DNA of 64,000 nt, from contig CALFIU010000178.1 of NCBI GenBank assembly GCA_937877455.1, positions 1-64,000 of the forward strand, given 5' to 3'. The notes beneath the pieces were generated by a model. The model saw nothing but the letters and a program-made list of their open reading frames with translations. It was not told the origin of the DNA and made no database searches. Of the stretch, positions 1-8,231 are shown one piece after another. Both the position numbers and the translations under genes were made by a program. Source of the stretch: an uncultured Bacteroidales bacterium. Lineage in GTDB: Bacteria; Bacteroidota; Bacteroidia; Bacteroidales; UBA3824. Numbering within the stretch: the first letter of the stretch is position 1; every line of letters starts with the position of its first letter.

Positions 1-907
1 CGCGTTGTTCTTTTATTGCTTTTCGGCTGTCGGCGTTGAGGTTTTTTACAGTGTCTGGCAAAAAATATGTATCTGCTATGTGAACAAACACCTCGTTGAT
101 GCCATATTTGTAAAAAGTGCGATAAAAGTTTAGTAAATAACTTGTTACGTAATGATATACATCTTCGTTTGCTGCGGCGAGGTTTATTATTCGATCGGTT
201 TCGTAGTTGATGTTCCATGCACCAGATTCTATATGACGTGCAATGTGAGTGCGTATTTTGTTGTAGAAAAATGGTGTTCTAATTAATCCTGGTTGAGCAA
301 AATTTATGTGGTTAAACATTTCTTGACCAGTGTAATTGGCAGCGTTCATGCAGTTTAGAACATCGGCAAGGAATGTTCCTGCATGGGCGGTGGCAGTTTG
401 TTGCCATGCGTTGTCTATTTCTTGATCTATTTTGTCTAATTGGTTTTCAATATTTTTGATTTTTAGGCTATCTGTTTCGTATTTTTTCGCGGTATCAAGT
501 TCGCGTTGTTTTGTTATTATTTTGGTCATAAGCCTTTGATAGTCGTAAAAATCGGAGTTTAGTTGCGACCCATTAAATTTTATTGTTTTTTGTATGTCGG
601 AAATGTCGGCTTTTAACGAAAAAATTTGGTTGTTTGGGTCAATGAGTAGGTCGAAATATTGCGCGTCGTCTTTAAGTATAATACAATAGATTCCAGCTGG
701 CAGCTGTTTTTGTTTTTCAAAAACTATGCTGCCGTTTTCTATTTTGCCAGAATCTATGGCAACGTATTGCTTGTCTTCAAAATAGTAGGCAAGTGTTGCT
801 TTTTGCGGCTTCATTTTGGAAATTTTTGCTGTTATTTTAAAGTCTTGCGCAAAGCATACGTTGACTATTAGGCATATTGCTGATAACAATAGTGCTGTTT
901 TTTTCAT
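1..907 (-). CDS. Secreted thioredoxin-related protein (DUF4369-type N-terminus), C-terminus outside window
   Basis: The reading frame is open from an ATG at 907 to the window edge, about 302 residues. It begins with a signal peptide of about 20 residues ending VCFA, followed by Gln-Asp, so it should be exported. The next 100 residues resemble the N-terminal half of the adjacent gene (904-2472). Both have a GIYCII/GMYFIF segment, then YFDLLID/YFDIIID, which is typical of Bacteroidota proteins that join DUF4369 and DUF5106 to a thioredoxin fold. The thioredoxin part, if present, lies outside the window, so a redox role is inferred from the family and neighbour. Its ATG overlaps the upstream gene's TGA (ATGA), which suggests translational coupling. 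No lipobox is seen. Confidence 0.75.
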   Translation of the reverse strand, partial: MKKTALLLSAICLIVNVCFAQDFKITAKISKMKPQKATLAYYFEDKQYVAIDSGKIENGSIVFEKQKQLPAGIYCIILKDDAQYFDLLIDPNNQIFSLKADISDIQKTIKFNGSQLNSDFYDYQRLMTKIITKQRELDTAKKYETDSLKIKNIENQLDKIDQEIDNAWQQTATAHAGTFLADVLNCMNAANYTGQEMFNHINFAQPGLIRTPFFYNKIRTHIARHIESGAWNINYETDRIINLAAANEDVYHYVTSYLLNFYRTFYKYGINEVFVHIADTYFLPDTVKNLNADSRKAIKEQR

Positions 908-2472
908 TTTTTGTTTTCTGTTCCTGCTTTTTCTATTTCTTCTATTAGCTGATAGCATTGACGAAAAGATATTCTTTTTGCCAAAATGTTACGTTTTTCA
1001 TCAATTAAAAATAGAGTGGGGGTGGAGTTTACATCGTAGTTGTCGCGATATTGGTCAAACGGATTCCAAAGATTGTGCCAGCCCGGATAATTGAGTTCGT
1101 TTTTCTTTATAAAGTCGAAATATTTGTTAGCGTGTCGGTTTAAATCGGGCAGTTTATCAACGCTTTTGTTCATGTATATTGCCCAAACTGCAACATCAAA
1201 TTTCGACAACGAGTCTTTGTAAAATTTGTATAAGTCGGGCGTTTCTTTTTGACAATGGCTGCAATCGGGTTCCCAAAACCATAGCAATATGTATTTTTTC
1301 TTTTCTTTTGAAAAATCATATTCTTGTGGAAAATAATTAAGGTATGTATTCAACATTTTAGCAACGTCTTGTCTGCGATCTTCAAAATTAGGTTTTTGTT
1401 TTTCGAGTTCTGCACCTTTTGTTTTAAATTCTTCAAGAGGTATGCGCAATACAGCCAATTTGTTGGTGTCGGTTGGTACTAATCGCATTTCTAATTTTTT
1501 TGCAGGATTGCCTACCAAGCAATTGGCTTTTTTGTCTATTTTTTTCTTCAACTGTGTTTTAAAAGAGTCGGTATCCCATTTAGCATCTTTTACGTATATG
1601 TTTGCCAATGATACATATACGTTTTCGGCCATCATTGTTTCGCTTTTGGCGTATTTGTTAAATAGAAAAGCGAGCATAAACCTAAAAAGTTCGTCGCTTG
1701 TGCGGGCTTGGTCAACGAGTTTGGTTGTTTCTTTTATTAATGTATCGGGAATTGGCAACACCACTTTGTCGACATACCGTTCTATCTTGGGTTGATAAAT
1801 TACGGTGCGTAATAACCGTCCGTCGGAAACATCAAAATTGTCGAAATAATGGTTTTTATAATAGTTGTACCTTTCTGTTTGGTCTGTAATTTCTGTAGGA
1901 ACTTCTATTTCGCGAGTGGCGGTTAAAAATTTTGTAAAAAACATATCGGGATATTTGCTTTTTTGCTCGTTGTATTTGTCGTCAAGTTTTTGGTTAACGA
2001 GTTTTATTTTTTCCTTGGCTTTGTTTTCTTTGTCGGCGTTACCTTTGGCGGCTTCGAGTTCTTTTGAGGCTGCTTGGTATTCGGCAAAGGTTGCATCGCG
2101 GAATTTTTGATATTCCACAAATACTTGGTTTTCTAAGTCGCCAACTATCACCATATTTTTAAGATAGTTTGTTGTATCGTTTTCTATAGAAAATTTTTGG
2201 TTTTTGTCTATTATTATATCAAAATATGTGCGGTTTGGCATAAATATAAAATACATTCCGCCAGGTAGTTTATTCTTTCCCTTAAACACACCGCGACCTA
2301 AGGCATCAAGAGTTGTAGAGTCGTCGGGAATTAGTTTTTCGTTAAAATGGTGTCCGAGTATAACGGTGTCGCCTTGTTTTAGATGTTTTATTTTTATTGA
2401 AATTTCGTATCCTTGTGCATTGGCTGCAACAGCTGCCATGCATAATAGCAATAAAAACAATGTTTTTTTCAT
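904..2472 (-). CDS. Secreted TlpA-like thioredoxin-fold protein with DUF4369-type N-terminus
   Basis: A 522-residue exported protein. The signal peptide is residues 1-19, ending AANA, with Gln at +1. Residues 25-130 form a DUF4369-like beta-rich region, residues 130-370 are alpha-helical (DUF5106-like), and the C-terminal 150 residues form a TlpA/AhpC-like thioredoxin fold. The redox pair is C404 and C407 in the motif PDCSHCQKE, and the cis-Pro segment is STPTLFLID. Periplasmic or surface thiol-disulfide exchange is the family role; the substrate is unknown. It is the first gene of a pair with the truncated paralogue at 1-907, overlapping it by four bases. It may be reduced through a DsbD such as the one at 56781-58850, which is inference. 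Confidence 0.85.
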   Translation of the reverse strand: MKKTLFLLLLCMAAVAANAQGYEISIKIKHLKQGDTVILGHHFNEKLIPDDSTTLDALGRGVFKGKNKLPGGMYFIFMPNRTYFDIIIDKNQKFSIENDTTNYLKNMVIVGDLENQVFVEYQKFRDATFAEYQAASKELEAAKGNADKENKAKEKIKLVNQKLDDKYNEQKSKYPDMFFTKFLTATREIEVPTEITDQTERYNYYKNHYFDNFDVSDGRLLRTVIYQPKIERYVDKVVLPIPDTLIKETTKLVDQARTSDELFRFMLAFLFNKYAKSETMMAENVYVSLANIYVKDAKWDTDSFKTQLKKKIDKKANCLVGNPAKKLEMRLVPTDTNKLAVLRIPLEEFKTKGAELEKQKPNFEDRRQDVAKMLNTYLNYFPQEYDFSKEKKKYILLWFWEPDCSHCQKETPDLYKFYKDSLSKFDVAVWAIYMNKSVDKLPDLNRHANKYFDFIKKNELNYPGWHNLWNPFDQYRDNYDVNSTPTLFLIDEKRNILAKRISFRQCYQLIEEIEKAGTENKK

Positions 2473-2587
2473 GGCTGTTTGTTTTAAAACTTTTTCTGTT
2501 AGTCTGTATTTTATAACGTTAAAGTTGCTTATTAATTTTTATTTTAACTTTTTTTAGTTTTTTAGTCATCAAACTGATACAAAAACA

Positions 2588-2983
2588 CTATTGATTTTTT
2601 CTTGTATTTTTATATTTTTCGCATGCAAACTCAATTGCTACGCCAAGGTTGCGTTTGTAAACGGGTTTTGTCATAAATCCATAAACGTTGTCAAGTGTGG
2701 CTGATTTTATGGTTTCTGGGCTATTGTCGCCCGTGATAAACAAAACTGGAGCTTTGAGTTCATCGCTTATTCGACGGGCTGTTTCCACTCCGTCAATATC
2801 TCCATCCAAGTGGATGTCCATCAAAACTACGTCTATGTCTTGGTACGACTTGCAAGCCGCAATTGCATCAGCTCCCGTGCGTACGATGGCAACTGTTTCG
2901 TAATTAAGTTCTTGCAAAAACATCTGAAACACCGTGCAGAGCATTTTGTCGTCTTCCACTATCAATATTCGTTTGGAGTTCAT
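2588..2983 (-). CDS. Single-domain response regulator (CheY-like receiver)
   Basis: This protein of 131 residues is a receiver domain and nothing else. All the switch residues are present: acidic pocket E10-D11-D12, phosphoacceptor D56 (in VVLMDIHL), T84 (FITGD) and K106 followed by Pro (TKP). With no output domain, it probably passes phosphate on or binds a partner protein. No histidine kinase lies nearby, so the partner cannot be named. It is separated from the genes on both sides and divergent from coaX. A TATTTTTG box (minus strand, 3018-3025) lies about 35 bases upstream of the ATG and may be its -7 element. The segment DGDIDGVETA after D56 resembles receivers of hybrid phosphorelays. 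Confidence 0.9.
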   Translation of the reverse strand: MNSKRILIVEDDKMLCTVFQMFLQELNYETVAIVRTGADAIAACKSYQDIDVVLMDIHLDGDIDGVETARRISDELKAPVLFITGDNSPETIKSATLDNVYGFMTKPVYKRNLGVAIEFACEKYKNTRKNQ

Positions 2984-3069
2984 ATTTTTTATATAATTTT
3001 TTGTTTTTTTGATTTAACAAAAATACTAAATTGCGAGCAAAAACTAAATTTTTTTAACTTTATTTAATT

Positions 3070-3813
3070 ATGAATTTAATTTTGGATGCTGGCAATACTT
3101 GCATTAAAGCCTTTATTTTCAGTAATAACGATATAAAAAATAGATTTATTTTTAATTATTCCAATTTTATAGAAAATCTTAACAAAAATACTGTTGGATA
3201 TAATTTTGAACACATTTTTATAATGGGACTTACAAATATACATAAATATTTGCAAGGTTTTGATTTTGATATTTTTGGAAAAAATACAATTTTTTTTGAT
3301 AAATATACAAAAATTCCCATCGAAAATTGCTATGCTACGCCTAATACTCTCGGACAAGATCGCATTGCCGCTGCAGTAGGCGCGTCAGTTATTTTTCCAA
3401 ATTGCAACGTTCTTATTATTGATGCTGGTACGTGTATAACGTTTGATTATTTAGATAAAGGACGAAAATTTCTTGGAGGAAGCATTTCTCCAGGTTTAAA
3501 AATGCGTGCAAAGGCTATGAATTATTACACTTCGGCTCTTCCACAAATAAATTTAGACGATATAGATGTTTTGCCAAAAATAGCCAATTCTACTCAACTT
3601 GCTTTGCAAAATGGTGTTGTAGTGGGGGTTATAAACGAAATTGAGGGTTACATAAATAAAATTGATGAAATTTTTGATGATGCTAAGATAATTTTAACTG
3701 GAGGTGATACAGTTTTTTTGGCAAAAAGATTAAAAAATATGATATTTGCCGAGCCAAATTTAGTAGCCATTGGTCTTAACAAAATTTTGGCTTATAATGT
3801 TAAAACTATTTAA
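3070..3813 (+). CDS. coaX: Type III pantothenate kinase
   Basis: Phosphorylates pantothenate with ATP in the first step of coenzyme A synthesis, in the cytosol. At 247 residues it has the usual CoaX length. Family motifs are visible: DAGNT at residues 6-10 (phosphate loop), LGQDRIAAAVGA near residue 95, IIDAGTCITFD around residues 116-126 and GGSISPGLKMR just after. Type III kinases are ATPases of the acetate and sugar kinase/Hsc70 fold that usually need a monovalent cation. It is followed at 3947 by an outer-membrane protein gene and a TPR protein; coaX next to an outer-membrane protein gene is, as far as I recall, common in Bacteroidota. coaBC of the same pathway lies on the other strand at 11421-12632. 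Confidence 0.93.
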   Translation: MNLILDAGNTCIKAFIFSNNDIKNRFIFNYSNFIENLNKNTVGYNFEHIFIMGLTNIHKYLQGFDFDIFGKNTIFFDKYTKIPIENCYATPNTLGQDRIAAAVGASVIFPNCNVLIIDAGTCITFDYLDKGRKFLGGSISPGLKMRAKAMNYYTSALPQINLDDIDVLPKIANSTQLALQNGVVVGVINEIEGYINKIDEIFDDAKIILTGGDTVFLAKRLKNMIFAEPNLVAIGLNKILAYNVKTI

Positions 3814-3946
3814 AATTTGGTGATTATTACTAAATTTAATTTCAGATTGATAAATTGTAATCAAAAATAAATTAAAAACAATAGTTTTTATATAATTTTG
3901 CGCTGAAAAAACTGCTCCAACTATTGGGGCTTTAACAGAAAAAATA

Positions 3947-5281
3947 ATGTTTAACAAATTAAAATTTATATTAATTCTATTATCGTTTTTTGCGGCAGGA
4001 TTGGCAACCGCTCAGCAAATAACCAATTCACCGTATTCGCGATACGGACTTGGAGATCTATACACACCAGGATTTGGAAACAATATTGCCATGGGAGGAA
4101 CTGGTATTGCTCTTAGCACTCCAATGTATCTCAACATGCTTAACCCAGCAGGAAACACCAATTTGATGATGCAAAGATTTGTGTTTGATGTTGGTCTTGA
4201 TACCAAATTTACAACTACAGAATCATCGGTAGGGTCGCAGAAAAACAACAATACAACTTTCAAATATCTTGCAGGTGGATTTGCTGCTAAACCTTGGATG
4301 TTTTTCAATTTTATGCTTACACCATATTCTTCTGTTGGTTATAGTTTTTCCGACACTGTTAAGATAGACGATTCGTTTGGAACAACACATTCATTTGCAA
4401 CAACGAGCAAAGGAAGTGGTGGTCTTAATAAAGTATCGGTGAGTGCTGCATTTAAATTTTTGAAAATGTTTTCGATGGGTGTAACAGGCTCTTATATTTT
4501 TGGAAGTCTCGATCGTACAAGCACCGTGTCGTCAGTTGGTACTGAGCTTATTTATAACCCCGGTTCTACTACTAAATATACCACAGCATACACTTCAAGT
4601 TCATCTTATAAAAGCAGGTATATAATCACAGGATTTAATTATGACCTTGGTTTCTTGTTTTCAAAAAGCATACGTTCAAAAAAAGATACTTTGCGTAATG
4701 CTTTGAAATTTAATGCAGGGCTTACATTTTCAAACGAGTCGAAGATTAATGCACGCGATGAATTGTTTATTTACAAATACAATACACTCACGGCAGTAAC
4801 CGATACCGTTGCCAACGACACTATCGCAAAAGGAAAAATAACTTTGCCACAGAGCATTGGTGTTGGTGTGTCGTTAGAATTTAACGAAATGTTTACCATT
4901 TGTGGTGATTATAAGATGCAAGATTGGAGCAGTTTTTCGATTGAAGGCGAAGACAATACACCACTTGGAAAAAATATTTCTTACTCATTTGGAGCGCAGT
5001 TTGTGCAAGATAAATATTCAAGTAGATACTATAAAACGATAAATTATCGTTTTGGATTATATACAAGCGATTCTTATTTGTCGCTCAATGGTAAAACCAT
5101 AAAGGATCAAGGCATTACTTTTGGTCTTGGTTTGCCAATAAAGACACTTGTAATGAATATAAGTTGCAATTTTGGAAAAAGAGGCACAACGGAACATAAT
5201 TTGTATCAAGAAAAATATTTCCTTTTGCATTTCAACGTAACCGCACATGACGTATGGTTTGTAAAACGGAAATTCCAATAG
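3947..5281 (+). CDS. Putative outer-membrane beta-barrel protein
   Basis: A 444-residue exported protein. The signal peptide is about 22 residues (ends GLATA) with Gln-Gln after the cleavage site. The mature start contains ITNSPYSRYGLGDL and GGTGIALSTP, which is like the N-terminus of Bacteroidota OmpP1/FadL-like barrels. The rest is alternating polar and hydrophobic strands with many aromatic residues. The protein ends in an aromatic-containing strand (VWFVKRKFQ), fitting outer-membrane insertion. Transport of hydrophobic compounds is only a family-level guess. A TAATTTTG box at 3893-3900 is a candidate -7 promoter element, so it may be transcribed apart from coaX. The TPR gene at 5323 follows after 41 bases. 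Confidence 0.75.
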   Translation: MFNKLKFILILLSFFAAGLATAQQITNSPYSRYGLGDLYTPGFGNNIAMGGTGIALSTPMYLNMLNPAGNTNLMMQRFVFDVGLDTKFTTTESSVGSQKNNNTTFKYLAGGFAAKPWMFFNFMLTPYSSVGYSFSDTVKIDDSFGTTHSFATTSKGSGGLNKVSVSAAFKFLKMFSMGVTGSYIFGSLDRTSTVSSVGTELIYNPGSTTKYTTAYTSSSSYKSRYIITGFNYDLGFLFSKSIRSKKDTLRNALKFNAGLTFSNESKINARDELFIYKYNTLTAVTDTVANDTIAKGKITLPQSIGVGVSLEFNEMFTICGDYKMQDWSSFSIEGEDNTPLGKNISYSFGAQFVQDKYSSRYYKTINYRFGLYTSDSYLSLNGKTIKDQGITFGLGLPIKTLVMNISCNFGKRGTTEHNLYQEKYFLLHFNVTAHDVWFVKRKFQ

Positions 5282-5322
5282 ACTACTAAATTTTTTAATA
5301 ATTTAAAAAAACTAAGCGTATT

Positions 5323-6993
5323 ATGAAAACGATAAAATTGGCTAAATTGTCAGCTATGGCGGGAGTATTTTTGCTGGCTGGTAATTTTGCATTCGGCCAA
5401 AACGCCGGAGACCTAATCAAACAAAAATTCCCAGAAACGGCAGGAGAACTCGCCATTACGCCGACAACCAAGTACAACCCTAAGTTGAAAAACAACTATC
5501 GTGCGTTGTATGGAAAACTTGAGTCAGGACTTGAAGAAATTGAAAAATTTGAACTCGGAGGGGCTGATGCTGAGGTACTTAGCATTTTTGACCTCAAAAC
5601 GCTAAAAGACATGCAGAAAGCTGGTACGTTATCAGAACTTACCTCTGGTTTGCGTTCTGAACAGAAAAAAATTGCAACTCTTATGCGTGAAGTTAAGTAT
5701 GGTGCCGACTCTGCAGAATGTATAAGAACAATTGCAATGTTCGACGACTTTATTAAAACCAAAAACTACGAATCTGCATACGGTCCTTGGTCGCGTTTGT
5801 TAAATTACTATCCAGCTACTTATGCCAACATCTATCAAACCAATGCATTGAACATTGTTTACAATAAGTTGGAAAAATCAAAATCAAACCCTTCGGAATA
5901 CGAGCGTTGGGTTGACACTTTGATGATGGTTTATGACCAGCGTATTAAATATTTTGCAAAAACCAGTAAAAAATATCCAGAATCGTATGTGCTTGGAAAC
6001 AAAGGCGTTGATTTGCTAAAATATCGTAAACAGCCAGTAGAAGAACCTTATAATATTCTTACAAAGGCTGTTGACATGGCAGGTAAAGATGCAGAACCAC
6101 GTGTTATTCAATGTGCTATGCAAACTGTTATAGGAATGTACGAGGCAGAAAAAATTGATGCAACACAAGTTGTAGATAAATATCTTCAATATTCTGATTT
6201 GTTGCCTGTTATAAGAAGTGCAGCAGAAGCTCGTCTTGCAAAAGCTACTACCGAAAAAGATAAAGCCAATGCTCAAAAAGCTATTGAAGGTGCTGATAAA
6301 GTTATCAATGGTGTTGATGTTTTGTTTTCTAATAGCACAGCAGCACAATGTGAAACCCTAGATAAGGCATTTTCTCCAAGGTTTAAAGCTAACCCAAATG
6401 ACGAAGATCTTTGCGAAAAAATTGTTAATATTCTTGATAAAAAAGGATGTTCCGACATACAACTTTATGAAGATGCAACAATAAAATTGGCAGAAAAACG
6501 TCCTTCTGAACTTGCTTATCGTAGCCTTGCGCGTATGATGGAAAAGAAAAATAAAACTGATGATGCCATAGCAAACTACGAAAAAGCTATCAATTTGGCT
6601 ACTGCTGATACAATGAAAGCCAACTATTGCTTTAGTATAGCGCGTTTGCTTCACAAACAAAACAAATTTTCACAGTCGCGTACCTATGCTCAGCGTGCAA
6701 TTCAATTGAAACCTAATTTTGGTGCTCCTTATATTTTGATTGCTGTTATGTATGGTGCAAATCCTGTTGGTGAAGATGCTTTTGAACGTTCTCAAACTTT
6801 TTGGCTTGTAATTGACAAACTCAACAAAGCAAAATCGGTTGACCCATCTGTTGCTAACGAAGCCAATAATCTTATAGGTCGTTACAAAGGTTCGTGTCCT
6901 AACAAAGAAGAAGCTTTTATGCACGGTATCACTAATGGGAAGACAATAAATATTGGCGGTTGGATTGGTGAAACAACTACTGCAAGATTTTAA
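5323..6993 (+). CDS. Secreted tetratricopeptide-repeat protein
   Basis: A 556-residue protein with a signal peptide (residues 1-25, ending NFAFG, Gln at +1). Most of the body is helical. Clear TPR units lie near residues 400-480, for example ANYEKAINLATAD and SQSRTYAQRAIQLKPN. TPR arrays bind other proteins, so this is probably a periplasmic scaffold or part of an envelope complex; the partner is unknown. It sits 41 bases after the outer-membrane protein gene, ends an operon-like run from coaX, and is followed by a strong terminator hairpin at 7003-7032. I do not recognise a named family. Confidence 0.8.
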   Translation: MKTIKLAKLSAMAGVFLLAGNFAFGQNAGDLIKQKFPETAGELAITPTTKYNPKLKNNYRALYGKLESGLEEIEKFELGGADAEVLSIFDLKTLKDMQKAGTLSELTSGLRSEQKKIATLMREVKYGADSAECIRTIAMFDDFIKTKNYESAYGPWSRLLNYYPATYANIYQTNALNIVYNKLEKSKSNPSEYERWVDTLMMVYDQRIKYFAKTSKKYPESYVLGNKGVDLLKYRKQPVEEPYNILTKAVDMAGKDAEPRVIQCAMQTVIGMYEAEKIDATQVVDKYLQYSDLLPVIRSAAEARLAKATTEKDKANAQKAIEGADKVINGVDVLFSNSTAAQCETLDKAFSPRFKANPNDEDLCEKIVNILDKKGCSDIQLYEDATIKLAEKRPSELAYRSLARMMEKKNKTDDAIANYEKAINLATADTMKANYCFSIARLLHKQNKFSQSRTYAQRAIQLKPNFGAPYILIAVMYGANPVGEDAFERSQTFWLVIDKLNKAKSVDPSVANEANNLIGRYKGSCPNKEEAFMHGITNGKTINIGGWIGETTTARF

Positions 6994-7002
6994 TTAATAT
7001 AA

Positions 7003-7032
7003 AAAAACGGGATTTAGTAGTCCCGTTTTTTA
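7003..7032 (+). terminator. Rho-independent terminator after TPR gene
   Basis: Inverted repeat AACGGGA / TCCCGTT (7006-7012 and 7021-7027) with an 8-base loop, flanked by A and T runs, 10 bases after the stop at 6993. Confidence 0.85.
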
Positions 7033-7050
7033 TTCTATTTACTTAAAAAA

Positions 7051-7098
7051 ATAAACCCAACTTTATATGGTTTTTGTAAAGTTGGGTTTATTTTTTTT
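7051..7098. terminator. Bidirectional terminator between convergent genes
   Basis: A perfect 15-base-pair stem (arms 7051-7065 and 7077-7091, 11-base loop) with an A run on one side and a T run on the other. It can stop transcripts from both sides: the coaX-TPR run on the plus strand and the btuB-btuG-like run that ends at 7110 on the minus strand. Confidence 0.88.
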
Positions 7099-7109
7099 GA
7101 CAAAAGTGT

Positions 7110-8213
7110 TTAATAAACAAATATTGCTTTGTTTGGATTAATACCGCTGGTTTCAAATTTTTCTATAAATTTCCCATTCTTATCAAAACGGTAAATTGTG
7201 CCGTTGGTATTATAATCGGTAGTTCCAATATAAAAATCTCCGTTATCAGGGTCAATTTCAAACATATAGATTATTGAAGACGAAAGTTCAGAACTATTAG
7301 ATAAATCTAAAAACTCGGATTGTTCAACGGTGTCGCCTATGTTGCTTTTATAAAATGATGTGTTTGTGGTTGGAGAAGAATAATCTGAAGAATATTCTGT
7401 TTCTGATTTTATGTAATAAAGAATGTTGTCGCTTATGTTTATTTTTGCAATGTTTTCGTAAACATTTGAAGTTTTTGACGAAATATTAAAATCAATTAAT
7501 TCTTGTATCCAAGTGGTTGTGTTGTAGTGTATTGCATAAATGTTGTTACCATTTGCAAGTACGTATGTAGGATCCTCGCCAATAGTTATGTGTTGATTAA
7601 AAGAAAAATTTGTTAAGTCAACAACAGCTATTCTATTATCGTATGCAACATTGTAGTCGCCAGCAATGGCAGCATAAAGTTTATCACCGTTGATGTAAAT
7701 TTTTTCTAGATGTGAGCCTTGTATGTCAACAGTTGTCGTAATGGTGGCAATTGATGTGGTGTCGAATTTGGCTATTTGTCCAGAATAAAGCGAAACATAC
7801 ACAAAACCGTCTTTTACTGCGAGATAGCGGGGTTGTCCTTCCGATTCTGAAAAAGAGTATTTTTCCAAAACTTTGCCAGTTAAGTCGAGTTTGGCTAAAT
7901 AGTTTGAGCCAAACACACTTAGATAAATTCTACCACCATAATAAACAATATCTTGTCCTGTGTCGCCAATTACTTCTAAGTTGGTATTTGCATAAACTTT
8001 TGATTGATAAGCATTTTCTCCGTTAGGATAATAAACATCCAAAGTGGAGTTGTTGCCCATGTAAGACCCTTCATTGAGGATGAAAACTTTTTTTGTTGAC
8101 GAAACTGTTTTTTGTTTATTGTCATCATCATCTTTGTCGCAAGACGAAAACCAAACCGATGTGCTTACTAATAAAGCACTTAGTGAAAGAAATTTTAAAA
8201 ATTTGTTTGTCAT
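7110..8213 (-). CDS. btuG: BtuG-like surface cobalamin-binding lipoprotein (beta-propeller)
   Basis: A 367-residue lipoprotein. The lipobox FSSC at about residues 22-25 is followed by DKDDDDN, an acidic run like the lipoprotein export signals that send Bacteroidota lipoproteins to the cell surface. The rest reads as a YncE/DUF5074-like beta-propeller (KVFILNEGSY, GQDIVYYGGRIYLSV, then regular four-strand units). Bacteroides BtuG proteins are surface lipoprotein propellers that bind cobalamin and cap BtuB. Here the gene lies 18 bases downstream of a TonB-dependent receptor under a cobalamin riboswitch, which is the main support for the assignment. Binding itself is inferred. Confidence 0.72.
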   Translation of the reverse strand: MTNKFLKFLSLSALLVSTSVWFSSCDKDDDDNKQKTVSSTKKVFILNEGSYMGNNSTLDVYYPNGENAYQSKVYANTNLEVIGDTGQDIVYYGGRIYLSVFGSNYLAKLDLTGKVLEKYSFSESEGQPRYLAVKDGFVYVSLYSGQIAKFDTTSIATITTTVDIQGSHLEKIYINGDKLYAAIAGDYNVAYDNRIAVVDLTNFSFNQHITIGEDPTYVLANGNNIYAIHYNTTTWIQELIDFNISSKTSNVYENIAKINISDNILYYIKSETEYSSDYSSPTTNTSFYKSNIGDTVEQSEFLDLSNSSELSSSIIYMFEIDPDNGDFYIGTTDYNTNGTIYRFDKNGKFIEKFETSGINPNKAIFVY

Positions 8214-8231
8214 TTTTTTTGTTTTAACTGT

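Noticed and set aside
659..1094. Plus-strand open frames opposite the first two secreted protein genes
   Set aside because: They lie inside clear minus-strand genes with signal peptides and have no family match.
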